A DNA stretch of 59,960 nt, taken from assembly GCA_040219575.1 (NCBI GenBank), contig JAVJSD010000117.1, positions 1 to 59,960 on the forward strand. Direction: 5' to 3'. Shown here one piece after another: positions 16,831-24,773 of this stretch. The notes beneath the pieces were generated by a model that was given only the letters and a program-made list of their open reading frames with translations, was not told the origin of the DNA and ran no database searches. The translations under genes and the position numbers were made by a program. Positions within the stretch are counted from its first letter, which is position 1. Each line of letters begins with the position of its first letter. The DNA comes from JAVJSD01 sp040219575 (GTDB lineage: Bacteria; Planctomycetota; Planctomycetia; Pirellulales; Pirellulaceae).

Positions 16831-18735
16831 ATGGCCACCGACGTCACTTCCATGAATGCGGCCAGCGACCGCGACCCGCAGAACAACAACTCCTACGGCA
16901 CGCTGGAGGACAGCGACTACAAGCTCGTCAGCCTGCCGGTGCTCGACGTGCGGGACTTCAACGAGCGGATCATCCGCAGTTATGAAGACGGCACCGCCGA
17001 GAAAGAGCTGCCGGCCGACCTGACCGTGGCCCGCTCGCTGATTCCGGCCGGCACCGCCACGCTGCGCGACTTCAGCTACATCGCCCCGGAGATTCCGGAG
17101 TACATCGCCGACAACTGCACCGGCTGCATGGACTGCGTGACGCTCTGCCCCGACACCGCCATCCTGGGCAAGGTCGTCGGCGAGAACGACTTCGCCACGC
17201 GGATGGAGAAGATTCCCGAAGGCGATCGCGACATGTTCGCCAAGCAGTGGTCCGAGCCGCGCAAATACTACGACGGCCCGAAGAAGAAGCTCGGCGAGGG
17301 GGGCAAGTTCCACATCATCGTCGATCCCAGCAAGTGCAAGGGCTGCGCCGAGTGCGTCACGGTCTGCGACGACGACGCGCTGAAGATGATTCCCAAGACC
17401 GACGACGTAATGTCGGAGATCCGCCGCAGCCACCGCTACTTCAAGGAATTCGGCCCCAGCGACAATCGCTACATCAACGACAACCTGCTCATCGACATGA
17501 TGCTCAAGGAGCAGACCCACATCTACGTCGGCGGCGCGGGAAGCTGCGCCGGCTGCGGCGAAGGCACCGCCTTGCGGATGATGTGCAGCGCCACCGGCGC
17601 CAAGTACGACGACCAGTGGGGCATCATCGCCGCCACCGGCTGCAACACCGTTTACACCTCGACCTACCCCTACAATCCGTATCTCGTGCCGTGGAGCAAT
17701 TCGCTGTTCGAGAACGCGCCGGCCTACGCCATGGGCCTGCGGATGCGGTGGGATCAGAAAGGCTGGGGCGACAAGCCGATCTGGTGCATCGGCGGCGACG
17801 GCGCCATGTTCGACATCGGCTTCCAGTCGCTGTCGCGGATGCTCGCCTCCGGCATGAACATCAAGATCTTCGTGCTCGACACGCAGGTCTACTCCAACAC
17901 CGGCGGCCAGGCCTCGACCAGCACCTACACCGGCCAGAACACCAAGATGAGCGTGCACGGCAAGGCGGTGGGCGGCAAGACCGAACGCCGCAAGGAGATC
18001 GCCCAGATCGCCATGATGCACCCCCGCAGCTATGTGGCGCAGACCACCTGTGCGCACACCAACCACTTCTATCGCTGCGTGATCGACGCCCTGGAGTTCG
18101 ACGGACCCGCGCTGATCTGCTGCTACACCACCTGCCAGCCGGAGCACGGCGTGGCCGACAACATGGCCACCGACCAGGCCCGCCTGGCGGTCGATACCCG
18201 CGCCTTCCCGCTGCTGGCCTACGATCCCCGCAAGGGCGACCTGATTCGCGAGCGGCTCTCGCTGCAGGGCAACCCGGCGGTCAACGACGACTGGTGGACC
18301 AATCCCAAGACCGGCGAACAGGTCGACTTCATCGACTTCTGCCGCAGCGAAGGCCGCTTCGGCAAGCACTTCGACAAGGAAGGCAATCCCAGCGAGTTGC
18401 TGTTGCGCGCCAATGCCGAGCGTCTGGAGAACTGGAGGCAGCTTCAGGAGTTGGCCGGGGTGCTCGGAGGCAACGGCAAGCCCGCCGCCAAGGCCGCCAA
18501 GCCGGCCGCGAAACCGGCGCCCGCCAAGAAGGCGGCCTCCAACGGCGGGGGACTCCCCGACGGCTACGCCCTCGGCAGCCGCATCCGCTACAACGACGGC
18601 GCCGCCTGGCTGACCGGAGTGATCGAGAACACCAGCCCCGCCGTGCTGCAGCTCGACGACGGCAGCAAAATCGAAGTCTCCGGCGACGTCCTCCGCGAGG
18701 CGATCGCGGTGGGCATCGTGGCGCTGCAGTCGTAA
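16831..18735 (+). CDS. 2-oxoacid:ferredoxin oxidoreductase, ferredoxin-beta fusion with extra C-terminal domain
   Basis: Second subunit of the oxidoreductase begun at 14627, 634 residues. Two ferredoxin clusters come first (NCTGCMDCVTLCPDTA near residue 96 and KCKGCAECVTVC near 169), then the TPP-binding beta domain with CAGCGEG, GGDGAMFDIGFQSLSRML and LDTQVYSNTGGQAS, the last closely NifJ-like. After the catalytic domain comes an Ala/Lys/Pro linker (about 550-570) and a 60-residue beta-rich module from GLPDGYALGSRIRYNDG, with D-DGSKIEV spacing like an SH3/Tudor-type barrel. That module is not part of standard enzymes. The start at 16831 is preferred over 16762, which reads through repeats. 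Confidence 0.88.
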   Translation: MATDVTSMNAASDRDPQNNNSYGTLEDSDYKLVSLPVLDVRDFNERIIRSYEDGTAEKELPADLTVARSLIPAGTATLRDFSYIAPEIPEYIADNCTGCMDCVTLCPDTAILGKVVGENDFATRMEKIPEGDRDMFAKQWSEPRKYYDGPKKKLGEGGKFHIIVDPSKCKGCAECVTVCDDDALKMIPKTDDVMSEIRRSHRYFKEFGPSDNRYINDNLLIDMMLKEQTHIYVGGAGSCAGCGEGTALRMMCSATGAKYDDQWGIIAATGCNTVYTSTYPYNPYLVPWSNSLFENAPAYAMGLRMRWDQKGWGDKPIWCIGGDGAMFDIGFQSLSRMLASGMNIKIFVLDTQVYSNTGGQASTSTYTGQNTKMSVHGKAVGGKTERRKEIAQIAMMHPRSYVAQTTCAHTNHFYRCVIDALEFDGPALICCYTTCQPEHGVADNMATDQARLAVDTRAFPLLAYDPRKGDLIRERLSLQGNPAVNDDWWTNPKTGEQVDFIDFCRSEGRFGKHFDKEGNPSELLLRANAERLENWRQLQELAGVLGGNGKPAAKAAKPAAKPAPAKKAASNGGGLPDGYALGSRIRYNDGAAWLTGVIENTSPAVLQLDDGSKIEVSGDVLREAIAVGIVALQS

Positions 18736-18760
18736 AACGCTGCTGGTCGGTGAGTAGGCT

Positions 18761-18855
18761 CCAAGCCGACGGCTTCGCCGTCGGAGGAGCCCTCCCATCA
18801 CGCCAATTCCTCACTACGCCAATTCCTCACTACGACGGCGAAGCCGTCGGCTTGG
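18761..18855. repeat. Paired CGACGGC...GCCGTCGG hairpins with a 16-bp tandem
   Basis: Two inverted copies of the palindromic repeat (18761-18784 and 18833-18855) flank a perfect 16-base tandem, CGCCAATTCCTCACTA, at 18801-18832. The right copy ends 10 bases before the ATG of the 106-residue protein. Confidence 0.7.
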
Positions 18856-18865
18856 GGGAAATTCC

Positions 18866-19186
18866 ATGGATCAGCAGCCGTTAGCACGGCACGAGCATCG
18901 ACCAGGCGGTGTGGAGGAAACGCTCGAATTCCTCAAACGCACCCGCAACGAGCTGCGCATCCTCCGCAAAGTGCGGGTGTTCACCGACCGTATGCAGGTA
19001 TTCGACGTGAACGGCGACTATTTCGAGGTGACCGGCGTCGGCTATCCGGATGCGGAGATCGCGCCGATCCTCGACGCTGTGCACACCGCCTACAAGCCCG
19101 AGGCCATTCACCGACCGTTCGATGGAGCGTATAAAGAGTTCAAGACCGGCAAGCGCCGGCCCTGGGCCCAGGACCGCGTGATGTAG
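18866..19186 (+). CDS. Conserved-looking 106-residue protein of unknown function
   Basis: Not recognised. The protein starts MDQQPLARHEHRPGGVEETL, followed by a basic helix (EFLKRTRNELRILRKVRVF), a short strand pair (MQVFDVNGDYFEVTGVGYP) and a tail rich in Lys and Arg. No signal or membrane segment. It lies 130 bases downstream of the oxidoreductase and runs directly into the HTH gene: its TAG stop is part of the next gene's ribosome site (TAGGAG). The pairing suggests an accessory or regulatory role for the oxidoreductase, which is inference only. Confidence 0.7.
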   Translation: MDQQPLARHEHRPGGVEETLEFLKRTRNELRILRKVRVFTDRMQVFDVNGDYFEVTGVGYPDAEIAPILDAVHTAYKPEAIHRPFDGAYKEFKTGKRRPWAQDRVM

Positions 19187-19196
19187 GAGCGACGCG

Positions 19197-19427
19197 ATGG
19201 CGAGAAGCGTACACGACCACTGCAAAGACAAAGGCGTTTCGCTGCTGGAGATCGCCGAACGGAGCGGCCTCGACCTGCTCCGCGTGCAGGCCATCTACCT
19301 GGGCCGTTGGACGCCCAGTCCCGCCGAGCGTCAGAAGGTCGCCGCCGTGCTGGAGGTGGAAGTCGACGATGTCGCCTGGGGCCACGAGACCCCCATCCAG
19401 CACATCTACGGCCACGGCCCCGGCTGA
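19197..19427 (+). CDS. Small helix-turn-helix protein
   Basis: 76 residues. KGVSLLEIAERSGLDLLRVQAIYLGRWTPSPAERQKVAAVL is the four-helix pattern of a Cro/CI-type HTH domain (excerpted), and the last 20 residues form a short His- and acid-containing tail. AGGAG lies 7 bases before the ATG, overlapping the stop of the preceding 106-residue gene, so the two are probably translationally coupled. Likely a DNA-binding regulator, possibly of the oxidoreductase operon upstream. The domain is small enough that a non-DNA-binding role cannot be excluded. Confidence 0.75.
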   Translation: MARSVHDHCKDKGVSLLEIAERSGLDLLRVQAIYLGRWTPSPAERQKVAAVLEVEVDDVAWGHETPIQHIYGHGPG

Positions 19428-19539
19428 CCCTGCCAGGCTGCCAGCGGCATACTCCTCGCCCCACGTGCAGCAACCAGTGAGAATGAGCGCGAGCTTAGCC
19501 TCGTTCATCATTTGGATCCGGCGTGACCGGAGCCAAGGT

Positions 19540-19673
19540 CGTCCGCAGATGACGCAGATCTCCGCAGATGATCATGCGACGCAAGCCAGCTGATTCTATC
19601 ACCGCTTGTCAAACCAAGAAGAAAGGCCGAATCGCTTTTCAAGTATCTGCGGAAATCTGCGTCATCTGCGGAC
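19540..19673. repeat. Long inverted repeat with ATCTGCG words
   Basis: A 29-base left arm (19540-19568, GTCCGCAGATGACGCAGAT at its outer end) is the near-perfect complement of 19645-19673 (ATCTGCGTCATCTGCGGAC at its outer end), with one mismatch and about 75 bases between. It fills the gap before rsgA. Each arm also contains an internal CCGCAGAT direct repeat. Confidence 0.8.
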
Positions 19674-19816
19674 TCGCCAAAAATGCACGCAGCCGGCGCG
19701 CATTTCGAACGGTTGTTGCACCCACTCCACACGGAGGTAAATCTACAGGGGCGTTCGTGGTACGATGGCGGGAGTCTCGCGAACTTTCGCCGCCTCGACC
19801 GCGTCCTGAATGCTGT

Positions 19817-20956
19817 ATGGCCAGCCGCAAAGACAAGAACAAGATCCGCGCCGAGTTTCGTAAGAAGCACGATCAGCGAGCCCGCAAGCGCGACCTGACG
19901 CGCGACTACGAGCAGCACGGCTTCACCGAAGACGAATCGGTCCGCGGTGAACGCGTCAGCGGCAAGGGCGACCTCACCCGCCGCCGCACCATCATCGGCG
20001 CCGAGGAAGCCGGCGAAGACAGCGGCTTCGCCGTCCGCCTCGACGTCGACGAGTCGGCCGGACTGAGCGGTCGCGTGCTGCGGGTTCACGGGCTGACCAG
20101 CATCGTCCACGGCGACGACGGCAAGCAGTACCGCTGCGCCACCCGGGGCCTGCTCAAGTCGCTCAGCACCGAACAGCGGCATGTGGTGGCGGCGGGCGAC
20201 CGCGTGTTCTTCAGCCTCGAAGGCGAAGGAGAGGGGCGCATCGAGCGGATCGAGCCGCGCCGCGGCATCCTCAGCCGGACCAGCAAGGGCCGGCAGCACG
20301 TGATCGTCACCAACGTCGATCAACTGCTGATCGTGGCCAGCGCCGCCGAACCGGCGCTCAAGCCCAACCTCATCGATCGCTTCCTGGTCACCGCCGAAAA
20401 GAGCCGCATCCGCCCGGTGATCGTGGTCAACAAGATCGACCTCATCAATCGGGCCGACCTGCAGCCGCTGTTGGGTGTGTTCGGGCAAATGGGTTACCAG
20501 ATCGTGCAGACGTCGGCCGCCACCGGTTTCGGCATCGAGGCGCTGCGCAATGTCGTGATCGGCAAGGAGAGCGTGGTCGCCGGGCAGAGCGGCGTCGGCA
20601 AGTCGTCGCTCTTGAACGCCATTGAGCCGGGCTTGGCCCTGCCGGTGCAGGCGGTCAGCGAGGAGAATGAAAAGGGCAAGCACACCACGACCACGGCCAG
20701 CCTGATCCCCCTCAAGGCGGGCGGCTTTTTGGTCGATACGCCCGGCATTCGCCAATTCCAACTGTGGGACGTGATTCCCGAGGAGGTGGCCGGCTACTAC
20801 CGCGATCTGCGGCCCTACATCAACCGCTGCCGCTACGGGGACTGCACGCACACGCACGAGGAGGACTGCGCAGTGAAAGACGCCGTCGCCGACGGCCGCC
20901 TCGACGCCCGGCGCTACGAAAGCTACTGCCATCTGTACGCCGGAGACGCGGCGTGA
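19817..20956 (+). CDS. rsgA: Ribosome small-subunit-dependent GTPase A
   Basis: Circularly permuted GTPase that acts in late 30S subunit maturation, 379 residues. The G motifs come in the permuted order: NKID at 205-208 (G4), GQSGVGKSS at 256-264 (G1), DTPG at 307-310 (G3). A C-terminal zinc site has Cys338, Cys343, His345 and Cys351. An OB-fold region precedes the GTPase (about 85-150). The first 60 residues are highly basic and longer than in E. coli, starting MASRKDKNKIRAEFRKKHDQ. The start at 19817 is preferred to the longer frame from 19568, which reads through the inverted repeat. Confidence 0.93.
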   Translation: MASRKDKNKIRAEFRKKHDQRARKRDLTRDYEQHGFTEDESVRGERVSGKGDLTRRRTIIGAEEAGEDSGFAVRLDVDESAGLSGRVLRVHGLTSIVHGDDGKQYRCATRGLLKSLSTEQRHVVAAGDRVFFSLEGEGEGRIERIEPRRGILSRTSKGRQHVIVTNVDQLLIVASAAEPALKPNLIDRFLVTAEKSRIRPVIVVNKIDLINRADLQPLLGVFGQMGYQIVQTSAATGFGIEALRNVVIGKESVVAGQSGVGKSSLLNAIEPGLALPVQAVSEENEKGKHTTTTASLIPLKAGGFLVDTPGIRQFQLWDVIPEEVAGYYRDLRPYINRCRYGDCTHTHEEDCAVKDAVADGRLDARRYESYCHLYAGDAA

Positions 20957-20964
20957 GGCGCTGT

Positions 20965-21081
20965 GCGAAGGAAAAAGTGAAAAGGGTAAAAGGAAGAAGT
21001 GGACGACGCCGAGACGTGGAATTCCTTGCTGGCGCTGGGGGCTCCAGGAGACGATCACGAGCCCGTAGCGCCAGCAAGGAA
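20965..21081. repeat. A/G-rich repeat plus CTTGCTGGCGC hairpin, copy 2
   Basis: An A/G tract (20965-21000) resembling those at 9538 and 58330 is followed by an inverted repeat: TTCCTTGCTGGCGCT at 21022-21036 against AGCGCCAGCAAGGAA at 21067-21081. It lies between convergent rsgA and the redoxin gene, where a two-way transcript end would be expected. The hairpin is the same family as 4590-4646. Confidence 0.65.
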
Positions 21082-21235
21082 GCAAGATCAGTGTTCGATC
21101 AGCGTACATCAGCGGTTTGAGCTGGGGCTTTCTTCGGCGCCTGCTTCGCCGGCCGATGCTACTTCCGCGGCCGCTCCCTGCTCTTGATTTGGCCAACGGC
21201 ATGCAGCGGTTTCGCCCACGACGCCGCCACCACTA

Positions 21236-23086
21236 CTACCGACCGCGCGGCGTCGTCCGTTGGTTTTTCGACCAGCCCGCCATTCGCAGAAAGAGTTCGC
21301 GAGGCACGGCGTAGTCGAAGTAGCCGAACATCATCTCGTCGCTGGTCTTGGGGCCGAAATCGACGGCGACGTTGGGATTGGGGTTGGCCAGGTTGTCGGC
21401 CGAGTTGTCGAAAACGGCCTTGCAGGCGAGTTGGGCGCCGATCGGCAATCGCCGCGGCGCCGGCAGCAGGTACGCCGTCTGCCAGTTGGGGTCGTAGTGC
21501 GGTACATCGAGCAACGTCTCTCGTTTGCCCTCCTTACCGACCAGTTCGTAGGTGAACGATTTGCCGCGGAAGTGCATGTGCGGCATCATCGACAGCAGTT
21601 GAATCTCCGACTGCAGCGCGGCCGAGGACGCCTTCACCTGGTGATCGGCGGCGCCGGCCGGGATGTGAAACGAGCGCGTCCCCACACAGGCCGACACCAC
21701 GCCGTGTTCAACCTCGTCGGGATCGGCGAACACGAAACCGACACGGCTCAAATCGAGTTGTTTCGTCCCGACCGGCGCGTAGTGGACCTGCATCAACAGT
21801 TTGGAACCGGCCGGCACGAACTTGGCCATGCCTTCGGGAAACACGGTCGAGCGCATGCCCGGCACGTACACGCCCAGGTAGCCCTCGCCCTGGTCGAAGC
21901 GGTTCTGTCCATGTTTGACGAACAGCAGGATGTGATGCACCACGGCGTAGTTGCCGGGCCGACACTGAATGCCCTTGATCCACTTATCCTCGCGGAAGCC
22001 GGGGTCGATGTCGAAGTACTGGTAGTTGACCGGTCCCTCGGCCGACACCTCGAAGGGATGCCGGCGCATGGGGATCACCACGTCGGGAGCGCGGGGCAGG
22101 TCCCAGCCTTCCTTGAATTGCGGCGGCGGCGGTAGTTTGGCGCGATCGCCCTCGGGAGCGCCGTCGACGAACCACTGGTGCAGCAGTTGCTTTTCCTCGG
22201 GCGTCAGGCGGCGGTCGTTGGCGAAGACGCCATGTTTGCCGCCGGCGTGCCAGGGAGGCATGCGGTTTTCCGACACGACTTCATCGATCATCTCGGCCCA
22301 GCCGGCCGCTTCCTCGTACTCGGTGAGCGCGAACGGCGCGATCTGGCCTTCCCGATGGCACTCGACGCAGCGGCGATTGAAGATCCGCGCGATCTGGTTC
22401 GAGAAGGTCACCTCGCCGTCCGTCTTCGCCGGCCGCACCCGGCCGATGTGGCAACCGCAGGCCTCAGTCACTTTCGTGCTGACCGGCCAGCCGATCAGCA
22501 TCTCATCGAGCGCTCGGGCCAGATCGTGCCGGCGTGGTTCGTCGTGAATGATGCCGCCGACCTGGTATTGGTCGTCGATCCGTCCCCAGTACCGCACCAC
22601 GCGGTCTTTGTCGAGCACGAAGATTTCCGGCGTGCGAACCGCTCCCAAGCGGTCGGCCAGGTGGTTGCCGACGTCTTTCACGACGGGGAAAGGCAACTCG
22701 TGCCGCCGCGCGTGCGAGGCGACCTCGGTGATGGAGTCCTGCACGTTGGCGTTGACGCCCAAGAACGCCACGCCTCGGCCGCTATAGGCCTTGTGCAGGG
22801 CGACCAACCGCGGCGCGTAAAGCTTCGCCAGCGGGCACTCGGTTCCCAGGAAGGCCAGCACCATGATGGGCGTATCGGCGTAGTCGGTCAGCGACACCTC
22901 TTTGCCCCGGTAGTCGCGAAGGGTGAACTTCTCGATCCGGCGGCCGATGCGTTCCGGCGGTTGCTCCTCATCCGCCAGCAACGGACTCGCGCCACACAGC
23001 AGCGTGGCCGTGAGCAAGGAAATGATCCACCGCAAGACACGCGCGCGACTTCGTCTTCTGTCGCAAATCGCCGTGCAATTCGTCAA
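21236..23086 (-). CDS. Exported chimera: redoxin, c-type haem site and copper monooxygenase-like domain
   Basis: 616 residues with an N-terminal signal (WIISLLTATLLCGASPLLA). Domain order: a thioredoxin-fold redoxin (about 47-200) with a single active-site-like cysteine in GTECPLAK rather than CxxC; a single haem-binding CVECH at 240-244 with a possible Met276 ligand in RMPPWH; then a PHM/DBH-like copper type II domain with HH at 384-385, His435 in MQVHY and MPHMH at 501-505. The family is common in planctomycetes and acidobacteria and its substrate is unknown. The start is TTG, supported by AAAGGAA 8 bases upstream; no ATG gives the signal peptide. Confidence 0.85.
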   Translation of the reverse strand: MTNCTAICDRRRSRARVLRWIISLLTATLLCGASPLLADEEQPPERIGRRIEKFTLRDYRGKEVSLTDYADTPIMVLAFLGTECPLAKLYAPRLVALHKAYSGRGVAFLGVNANVQDSITEVASHARRHELPFPVVKDVGNHLADRLGAVRTPEIFVLDKDRVVRYWGRIDDQYQVGGIIHDEPRRHDLARALDEMLIGWPVSTKVTEACGCHIGRVRPAKTDGEVTFSNQIARIFNRRCVECHREGQIAPFALTEYEEAAGWAEMIDEVVSENRMPPWHAGGKHGVFANDRRLTPEEKQLLHQWFVDGAPEGDRAKLPPPPQFKEGWDLPRAPDVVIPMRRHPFEVSAEGPVNYQYFDIDPGFREDKWIKGIQCRPGNYAVVHHILLFVKHGQNRFDQGEGYLGVYVPGMRSTVFPEGMAKFVPAGSKLLMQVHYAPVGTKQLDLSRVGFVFADPDEVEHGVVSACVGTRSFHIPAGAADHQVKASSAALQSEIQLLSMMPHMHFRGKSFTYELVGKEGKRETLLDVPHYDPNWQTAYLLPAPRRLPIGAQLACKAVFDNSADNLANPNPNVAVDFGPKTSDEMMFGYFDYAVPRELFLRMAGWSKNQRTTPRGR

Positions 23087-23697
23087 GTGTCGATTCCTTT
23101 CGCCGCGTCGCCACCGGCTTCACGACAAACACAAAAAGATGAGATACGACATCGGCGCGCACAATTGGCTCGCTGCACATAAGATCGGTGCGACGCGCGA
23201 CCAAGGTAGAGAGCAAAAGAGAAGTCGGTTCGGACCGCCGATCGAAGGTCAAGGCCTGGGCGGGGCCAAGTGTGGTGCGGCCGCGGCTGAATCGCCGCCT
23301 GCGTTCGCACCGGTTTCGACAGGATGGTTCGCCTCTGAGTTCCTCCGCTTCCTGCGTGGCTACCTCAGTAGACGTCGCCGCGACGAATCGCACCACCCCT
23401 CCGATGGCGCATGTTGCCAGGAATTAACACAGATTTCCGATTGTAGAATCCGTCTCCGCCGAACTTCCGTCAGCCCGGCGCCGCAATCCAACCGCGGCCA
23501 GTTCGTAGCATGGCCGCCCCCGGCCGTGAATCAGCGTCCATCCTGACTACCGTGCTGCGGCGGTTCCTCCTTGCCAGGAGGCGAACAAATCTGGTACCCT
23601 GATGGGTTGCCTGATAGGCCGGCCCAACGCTCCGAGGCGCGGCCAGCCATTCTCGAACATCCGAATCTGTCCGTCGAATCCATCCTGGAGGAAATCT
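23087..23697. other. 611-base gap without a supported gene except near its end
   Basis: No open frame here has protein-like features. The only recognisable content is the GTAGCATGGCCG repeat at 23505-23530 and the leader of the 29-residue gene at 23698. Promoters for the divergent redoxin gene and the small basic protein should lie here. Confidence 0.45.
23505..23530. repeat. GTAGCATGGCCGCCC repeat, copy 1
   Basis: GTAGCATGGCCGCCC followed by CGGCCGTGAATC; GGCCG...CGGCC can pair. Further copies lie at 41799-41891 (with an inverted partner) and 58409-58435. Confidence 0.6.
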
Positions 23698-23787
23698 GTG
23701 GGAACGAAGAAGACTGGAAAGGGGCGTCGCAAGCTGGGACGCAAGAAACGCCGCATGCGCGCCAAAATCCGCCATCGCAAAAAGTAA
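23698..23787 (+). CDS. 29-residue highly basic protein (Cox24/bL38-like small ribosomal-type protein)
   Basis: GTG start, then GTKKTGKGRRKLGRKKRRMR and RAKIRHRKK: 19 of 29 residues are Lys, Arg or His. GGAGG lies just upstream with good spacing. The composition and the run of KKRRM resemble the AURKAIP1/Cox24-domain mini-proteins thought to be ribosome-associated in many bacteria; the match is by pattern only. It is followed 48 bases later by the EamA transporter. It is too short for most gene finders, and could also be a nucleic-acid-binding peptide of other function. Confidence 0.65.
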   Translation: MGTKKTGKGRRKLGRKKRRMRAKIRHRKK

Positions 23788-23835
23788 ATCTTCTTAGCCC
23801 GCTGGATTGCCGGGCGGCCGGGCGAGTCGTCTCCC

Positions 23836-24741
23836 ATGACCGATGCCAAGCGGCCCGCCGCCCTCATGTCGATGACATCGGGCCGCCTGCTGGTGTTGGC
23901 GGCGGCCGTGATGTGGAGCACCAGCGGTTTCTTCGCCAAGGCCCCCATCTTCGATGGCTGGCCCGGTCCGGTGCTCGCGTTTTGGCGGGCGGTGTTCGCC
24001 AGCGCCGTGCTGCTGCCGATGGTCCGTCGGCCGCGATTCTCCTGGCGGCTTGTGCCGCTGGTGGCGTTGTTCGCCGTGATGAACTACTCCTACCTCACCG
24101 CCATGAAGGTGGGCGAGGCGTCGCTGGCGATCTGGATGCAGAACACGGCGCCCGTGTGGGTGTTCCTGTTCGGCGTGCTGGTGCTGCGCGAAACGGTCCA
24201 ACCACGCGACTGGCTGTTGGTGGTGTTGGCCGGATGCGGCGTCGGCCTGATCGTCGTCTGTGAGGCGCGGGGCCAATCGCTCGACGGCGCGCTGTGGGGG
24301 CTGCTGTCGGGCCTGACCTACGCCGGCATCGTACTCTGCCTCCGCTGGCTGCGCGACTTCGAATCCGCCTGGCTGGTGGCGCTGGCGCATCTGGGGACGA
24401 TCGTTTGTCTATCGCCCTGGGTCGTGCAGTTCGAAGAACTCCCCTCGGGCGAGCAGTGGCTGTATCTCGCCGCCTTCGGCATGCTGCAGATGGGCATCCC
24501 CTACCTGCTGTTCGCCCGCGGATTGCAAAGCATCGCTGGACATGAAGCCTCGGGCATCGCGCTTCTCGAGCCGATTCTCGTGCCGGTGTGGGTATTCCTC
24601 GCCTGGCACAATGCTCCCGGCTATGAAGCCCCACGCTGGTGGACGCTGGTCGGCGGCGCGCTGATCCTGTTCGGCCTGCTTTGCCGCTACTTCCGTCTCA
24701 AACGCCGCCCCGTCACGCCGCCGGTAAGCGTCGAGGATTGA
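23836..24741 (+). CDS. EamA/DMT-superfamily transporter
   Basis: Inner membrane protein of 301 residues with ten predicted helices in two five-helix EamA repeats: AAVMWSTSGFFAK opens the first and ALWGLLSGLTYAGIVLCLRW the second. The family exports or imports small metabolites (amino acids, nucleotides, drugs), and the substrate cannot be told here. The C-terminus is short, basic and then acidic (SVED). The upstream neighbour is the 29-residue basic protein; downstream is a convergent FtsX-like permease. Confidence 0.9.
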   Translation: MTDAKRPAALMSMTSGRLLVLAAAVMWSTSGFFAKAPIFDGWPGPVLAFWRAVFASAVLLPMVRRPRFSWRLVPLVALFAVMNYSYLTAMKVGEASLAIWMQNTAPVWVFLFGVLVLRETVQPRDWLLVVLAGCGVGLIVVCEARGQSLDGALWGLLSGLTYAGIVLCLRWLRDFESAWLVALAHLGTIVCLSPWVVQFEELPSGEQWLYLAAFGMLQMGIPYLLFARGLQSIAGHEASGIALLEPILVPVWVFLAWHNAPGYEAPRWWTLVGGALILFGLLCRYFRLKRRPVTPPVSVED

Positions 24742-24773
24742 ATCTCGTCGTCCATCAACGAGCCGTCGTCGTC

